NCBI RefSeq assembly: GCF_003415655.1
Contig: NZ_QRHC01000003.1
Span: forward strand, 550,600-614,599
DNA: 64,000 nt
Reading direction: 5' to 3'
Source: Vibrio maerlii
GTDB taxonomy: Bacteria; Pseudomonadota; Gammaproteobacteria; Enterobacterales; Vibrionaceae
The notes under the pieces are model-generated. The model saw nothing but the letters and a program-made list of their open reading frames with translations, was not told the DNA's origin and did no database searches. The position numbers were made by a program, and so were the translations under genes. Positions within the stretch are counted from its first letter, which is position 1, and each line of letters starts with the position of its first letter. Below, one piece after another: positions 61,115-64,000 of the stretch.

Positions 61115-61148
61115 AAAAAAAAGGCCCGTATCGTGTTGGATACAGGCC
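61115..61148 (-). terminator. Attenuator of the thr operon
   Basis: GGCCTGTATC and GATACGGGCC form a 10-bp stem (one G-T pair, loop CAACA-like), followed by eight T residues, between the leader peptide and thrA. Ribosome stalling in the leader at Thr/Ile codons would let an alternative fold prevent termination. Confidence 0.9.
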
Positions 61149-61168
61149 TTTTTTTTGAAATCCTTTAG

Positions 61169-61246
61169 TTAGCAGCCTGCCCCAACATTGTGAATGCCGG
61201 TAATAATCATGGTTGTGGTCATCATAATTAGGCTGTTAACGTACAT
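61169..61246 (-). CDS. thrL: thr operon leader peptide
   Basis: A 25-codon frame reads MYVNSLIMMTTTMIITGIHN then VGAGC and stop. It has four Thr and four Ile codons clustered in the middle (TTT-M-IIT), plus Val, as expected for attenuation by threonyl- and isoleucyl-tRNA levels; E. coli ThrL (21 residues) also ends in GNGAG. The stop lies 20 bp before the attenuator stem. The ATG at 61246 has no close Shine-Dalgarno; internal ATGs at the MM pair are possible starts. Confidence 0.88.
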   Translation of the reverse strand: MYVNSLIMMTTTMIITGIHNVGAGC

Positions 61247-61287
61247 AATAAAAACGGTTTGTTTTCTCTTCAAATCTCTTAACTCTA

Positions 61288-61316
61288 CGTTTACCGACTT
61301 TACACTCTTGAGTCAA
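61288..61316 (-). promoter_or_regulatory. Predicted promoter of the thr operon
   Basis: On the minus strand TTGACT and TAAACG are separated by 17 bp, ending about 40 bp before the leader peptide start. The -10 box is a modest match, so this is a prediction only. Confidence 0.45.
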
Positions 61317-61572
61317 TCAAAAGTTACATTTTTTGGCAAAATAGAGATTTTTCTGCTATTCGATGATGAAACTAATAGGGCCCTTTCATGTAATGCGTTA
61401 CATGAAATTTGAAGCAGAGACTGAATTTCACGACTAATAACTAATTAGCATATAGATTTTGCATCAATTTTTAGACGATATGTTATTTTTGATCCTAAGA
61501 TTAACAGTATAAAAATTCTCTTGCATATGAATGCAAGGGAGCATTCAAGCGGTGGTACGCAGGGAGGGATAC
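61317..61572. other. Gap upstream of the small outer-membrane protein gene
   Basis: With the thr leader region this makes a 326-bp gap (61247-61572). It holds divergent promoters and, near 61522-61539, a 7-bp hairpin CTTGCAT-ATGA-ATGCAAG in the expected 5' leader of the plus-strand gene. I looked for a GEMM-type riboswitch and did not find one. Confidence 0.4.
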
Positions 61573-62052
61573 ATGACGAGAGCGTGGTTTTTACTATCAT
61601 GGCTTTTTGCATCAGTGTGTTACGCCAGTGATCTGCCAACTCTACCGAGCCACAAAGAGACCTCACCTCATAAGTTATTCATTTCTAGCGAGCAGAATAG
61701 TAACCAATCCTTTGATACTTGGACCATTGACAGCGGCTACGCCTACTCAATCCTCGACGATGTCGATATTTATATAGGTGCAAGGGTCAACAATGGCAAT
61801 GAAATCAGAGAAAATGGTTTTCTTAGTGGTGTGAGCTACCAATTCAACGACAAGATCGTTTTCAAAAGTACTCTTCATGCGAAAGATCGCCCTGAAGACG
61901 ACGTAGTCAGTGGGAATGCAAAGTTCAAGGATAGTGTAACCGCTGAGGTTTCAAGCCGCGTTAAGCTCTCTGAGAATATTGATATCCACGCGACTCTAGA
62001 TTATGAGCAGTTTGAACAAGGTATTGAGTTTGGATTGGGTTTCCGCTTTTAA
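61573..62052 (+). CDS. Predicted small outer-membrane or periplasmic protein of unknown function
   Basis: A 159-residue protein with a signal peptide (WFLLSWLFASVCYA, cleavage near residue 20) and a body of alternating polar/hydrophobic residues (DSGYAYSILDDVDIYIGARV, FLSGVSYQFNDKIVFKSTLH, and an end of EFGLGFRF). The terminal Phe and amphipathic strands fit a small Bam-assembled beta-barrel or a barrel-like periplasmic protein. Start at ATG 61573 has AGGGAGG seven bases upstream; a longer opening at 61531 would hide the signal peptide. I do not recognise a family. Confidence 0.75.
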   Translation: MTRAWFLLSWLFASVCYASDLPTLPSHKETSPHKLFISSEQNSNQSFDTWTIDSGYAYSILDDVDIYIGARVNNGNEIRENGFLSGVSYQFNDKIVFKSTLHAKDRPEDDVVSGNAKFKDSVTAEVSSRVKLSENIDIHATLDYEQFEQGIEFGLGFRF

Positions 62053-62104
62053 TGACAACTAATTCGTAAACAGCAAATAAAAGCGGAACCGATACGAGCT
62101 GTCT

Positions 62105-62599
62105 CTATAAAAACTTAGTAAGGTCCAGTTCGTTATGGCTTAAAAGGGTACCATTCCAATCAGCGTAGATATAATCTCCTGGCTGAATGATCTGCCTTTG
62201 GATTTGCAAGGTAACATTCACCTCACCCGCTCCACGCTTTTCCGTTTTAAACGGGCTAGTCGCCAATGCCTTAACACCGAGATCCATCTCTGACATAGCC
62301 GCGACATCTCGTACAGCCCCGTTGACAATCACACCTTCCCATCCATTTTCTATCGCCAGTACCGCTAACTGATCCCCCAACAACGCCTTTTTACAAGATC
62401 CATTACCGTCTACGAACAGAACTTTGCCTCTGCCATCGGTTGCAAGTAGTTCTCGTACTTTTGAGTTGTCATGAAAACATCGGATGGTAACAACTTGACC
62501 GTAGAATGAGTAACGTTGGCCAAAGCTTTGCAACGGCAAATCAATCATTGTTACTTCTTGCTCAAAGTGATCACAAATCTCTGGGGTAAGGTCTCTCAT
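62105..62599 (-). CDS. RraA-like protein (putative RNase E regulator or HMG/CHA aldolase family)
   Basis: A 164-residue protein of the RraA/methyltransferase-like fold: [20 protein letters not shown] near 72, [20 protein letters not shown] near 100, and [14 protein letters not shown] near the end. The GAVRD arginine-aspartate pair is shared with HMG/CHA aldolases, so it could be a divalent-metal aldolase or an RNase E inhibitor. It diverges from E. coli RraA and is probably a paralogue. Start at ATG 62599 with a perfect AAGGAGG five bases upstream; the longer frame to 62641 is not needed. Confidence 0.85.
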   Translation of the reverse strand: MRDLTPEICDHFEQEVTMIDLPLQSFGQRYSFYGQVVTIRCFHDNSKVRELLATDGRGKVLFVDGNGSCKKALLGDQLAVLAIENGWEGVIVNGAVRDVAAMSEMDLGVKALATSPFKTEKRGAGEVNVTLQIQRQIIQPGDYIYADWNGTLLSHNELDLTKFL

Positions 62600-62898
62600 A
62601 GTTTCCTCCTTGATTAAATTCCTTTTCCTTGGCGTACACAAACCTTAAGCAATCTATCTTGCAAACTTTCAAAACAGTTAATTTCTTTCAGTTCATAGGG
62701 TAGTAAGGCACTATCTGTCCAAGATAAAAACCACCGAGACGCAGGGAGCGAGAATCGTCAAATAAACCGCTAAAAAACTCCATATAGCGGAAAAATCATA
62801 AAAAACATCAAACTTTCATTAATCTCCATAGAAAAAGAGATGATGAAAATGTATCCATTACTTGGCGCATACTATTAACTTTAGTTACACAAGCCCTA

Positions 62899-62912
62899 TT
62901 GATATAAATCAA
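62899..62912. promoter_or_regulatory. FNR site upstream of arcA
   Basis: TTGATATAAATCAA is an exact match to the FNR consensus TTGAT-N4-ATCAA, 256 bp upstream of arcA. E. coli arcA is activated by FNR, so this site probably raises arcA expression without oxygen. Confidence 0.8.
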
Positions 62913-63012
62913 CAAAGTGAATGGAATTAACATTCTGCCATTGTTAGCAAGCTGTTAACATTATAGAATTCACACAATTCGCTAGAATAAACAAAAAAGC
63001 GTTAAGGAGAAT

Positions 63013-63069
63013 GCGAAGTTTGGCAGTAGACCTCAAGGATGAAACTAACGATGTGATGTTTTTTTGATA
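63013..63069 (+). CDS. Possible 18-codon upstream frame before arcA
   Basis: ATG-to-TGA frame encoding MRSLAVDLKDETNDVMFF, 99 bp before arcA. A full AAGGAG lies only one base before the ATG, too close for it, but about 10 bases before an in-frame TTG (63022), which could start a 15-residue peptide. A leader peptide is possible but unproven. Confidence 0.2.
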
Positions 63070-63168
63070 CGCTTTGCGATATCATCAAAAAATCATTACA
63101 TAAATGTTATTATTGCCTAGAATTTATTCTAAAAGCACAATTTTTGTCACAAGATTTAGGTACCTATA

Positions 63169-63885
63169 ATGCAAACTCCGCAGATTCTTATTGTTGAAGA
63201 TGAGCAAGTTACTCGTAATACGCTGAAAAGCATTTTTGAAGCGGAAGGATACACCGTATTTGAAGCTAGCGATGGTGAAGAGATGCACCAGAAGCTTTCT
63301 GACAACCAAGTGAACCTAGTTATCATGGACATCAACCTACCTGGTAAGAACGGTCTTCTGCTAGCTCGTGAACTACGTGAGCAAGCAAACGTAGCACTTA
63401 TGTTCCTAACCGGTCGTGACAACGAAGTTGATAAGATCCTGGGCCTTGAGATTGGTGCTGATGACTACATCACTAAACCATTCAACCCTCGTGAACTGAC
63501 CATCCGTGCTCGCAACCTACTAAACCGCTCGATGACTTCTGGTGTTGTTCAGGAAGAGAAACGCGTGGTAGAGAAATACGAGTTCAACGGTTGGATTCTA
63601 GACATCAACAGCCGTTCTCTTGTGAGCCCTGCTGGTGAAGCTTACAAGCTACCTCGTTCTGAGTTCCGTGCGCTTCTGCACTTCTGCGAGAACCCTGGCA
63701 AAATCCAAACACGTGCAGACCTTCTTAAGAAGATGACAGGCCGTGAGCTTAAGCCACACGACCGTACTGTAGACGTTACAATTCGTCGTATTCGTAAGCA
63801 CTTTGAGTCTGTATCTGGAACGCCAGAGATCATCGCGACAATCCACGGTGAAGGCTACCGCTTCTGTGGTGATCTAGAAGACTAA
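63169..63885 (+). CDS. arcA: Two-component response regulator ArcA
   Basis: OmpR-family regulator of the aerobic/anaerobic switch; phosphorylated by ArcB, it represses TCA and respiratory genes (such as acnB, lpd and aceEF here). Receiver domain with acidic pair Glu10/Asp11, phosphoryl Asp54 (IMDINLPG), and Lys near 104 (TKPF). The winged helix near 135-235 includes [15 protein letters not shown]. Length 238, same as E. coli. Near thrABC as in E. coli. Followed by a strong terminator. Confidence 0.98.
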   Translation: MQTPQILIVEDEQVTRNTLKSIFEAEGYTVFEASDGEEMHQKLSDNQVNLVIMDINLPGKNGLLLARELREQANVALMFLTGRDNEVDKILGLEIGADDYITKPFNPRELTIRARNLLNRSMTSGVVQEEKRVVEKYEFNGWILDINSRSLVSPAGEAYKLPRSEFRALLHFCENPGKIQTRADLLKKMTGRELKPHDRTVDVTIRRIRKHFESVSGTPEIIATIHGEGYRFCGDLED

Positions 63886-63909
63886 TACCAATTAGCTTCT
63901 CTGAGATAC

Positions 63910-63937
63910 AAAAAAGGACGCGCAAGCGTCCTTTTTT
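63910..63937. terminator. Bidirectional terminator between arcA and the next gene
   Basis: AAAAAAGGACGC-GCAA-GCGTCCTTTTTT, with T runs for both convergent transcripts. Confidence 0.92.
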
Positions 63938-63948
63938 ACATCGATAGA

Positions 63949-64000
63949 TTAATCTACCTTTAGCTCTTTAAGCATCTCTTCAGGCAGTGCAAGCTCATCA
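63949..64000 (-). CDS. C-terminal end of an unidentified protein (partial)
   Basis: A minus-strand frame enters from the right edge and stops at TAA 63949-63951. The visible end is DELALPEEMLKELKVD, an acidic amphipathic helix. The stop lies 11 bp before a bidirectional terminator, which supports it as a real gene end. Too little is present to name it. Confidence 0.6.
   Translation of the reverse strand, partial: DELALPEEMLKELKVD

Larger units (their letters stand above)
62642..63168. other. Long upstream region of arcA
   Basis: About 530 bp without a firm gene. It contains a perfect FNR box (62899) and an 18-codon frame (63013). The long spacing suggests several arcA promoters, as in E. 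coli. No terminator or RNA gene is clear. Confidence 0.5.

Noticed and set aside
61441..61572. Cyclic-di-GMP (GEMM) riboswitch in the leader of the small envelope protein gene
   Set aside because: The conserved GEMM core and tetraloop receptor segments are missing; only a simple 7-bp hairpin is present.

Overview
The window is a stretch of core chromosome from a gamma-proteobacterium, almost certainly a Vibrio. Three things point there: a LuxR/HapR/SmcR-type quorum-sensing master regulator lying next to hpt, close similarity of most proteins to recalled Vibrio sequences (for example RimM, ThrB and the LuxR homologue), and gene order shared with the thr-to-hpt region of Escherichia coli. CTAG-rich 8-bp tandem repeats behind genes suggest a marine clade such as Splendidus, but that is a guess. 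I see no tRNA, rRNA, insertion sequence, prophage, integron or CRISPR array.

Layout. 1-10.4 kb (minus strand): acnB, a patatin/beta-barrel outer-membrane phospholipase, mrcB (PBP1B) and hrpB. 10.4-16.4 kb (plus): sfsA, dksA, gluQ, pcnB, folK, panB, panC. 16.4-21.6 kb: the yadGH ABC exporter, a SulP anion transporter divergent from carbonic anhydrase can, then hpt. 21.9-30 kb: the LuxR-type regulator with a candidate Qrr sRNA target over its ribosome binding site, tandem repeats, and the pyruvate dehydrogenase locus pdhR-aceE-aceF-lpd. 30.3-38.2 kb: ampD divergent from nadC, the DNA-uptake-type IV pilus operon pilABCD, coaE, zapD, yacG. 38.4-42.1 kb (minus): ffh and the operon rpsP-rimM-trmD-rplS. 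42.3-51.6 kb: ypjD, a CorC-type membrane protein, brnQ, trmN6, srmB, an alternative oxidase with an NsrR-like operator, yaaA and an alanine/sodium symporter. 51.6-56.3 kb: a long nearly empty stretch with one tiny DUF3545 gene, then a hemerythrin protein, ung, nfo, grcA and an FMN reductase. 56.3-64 kb: thrABC with an attenuator leader peptide, a small predicted outer-membrane protein, an RraA-like gene, arcA, and the tail of an unidentified gene.

Functional threads. Central carbon and redox control recur: PDH with its repressor PdhR, aconitase, ArcA and GrcA both behind FNR-like boxes, and a nitric-oxide-linked alternative oxidase. Pantothenate (panBC) and coenzyme A (coaE) synthesis, threonine synthesis, and translation/RNA functions (dksA, gluQ, pcnB, srmB, trmD, trmN6, rimM) make up much of the rest.

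No wholly new system is evident. The points most worth a second look are the regulatory sites (NsrR-like at aox, Qrr-like at the LuxR homologue, paired PdhR-like sites, thr leader), the CTAG 8-mer arrays and their shared terminator, the divergent SulP/carbonic anhydrase pair, and the small orphan genes. All functional calls come from reading the sequence against remembered families; no database search was run.
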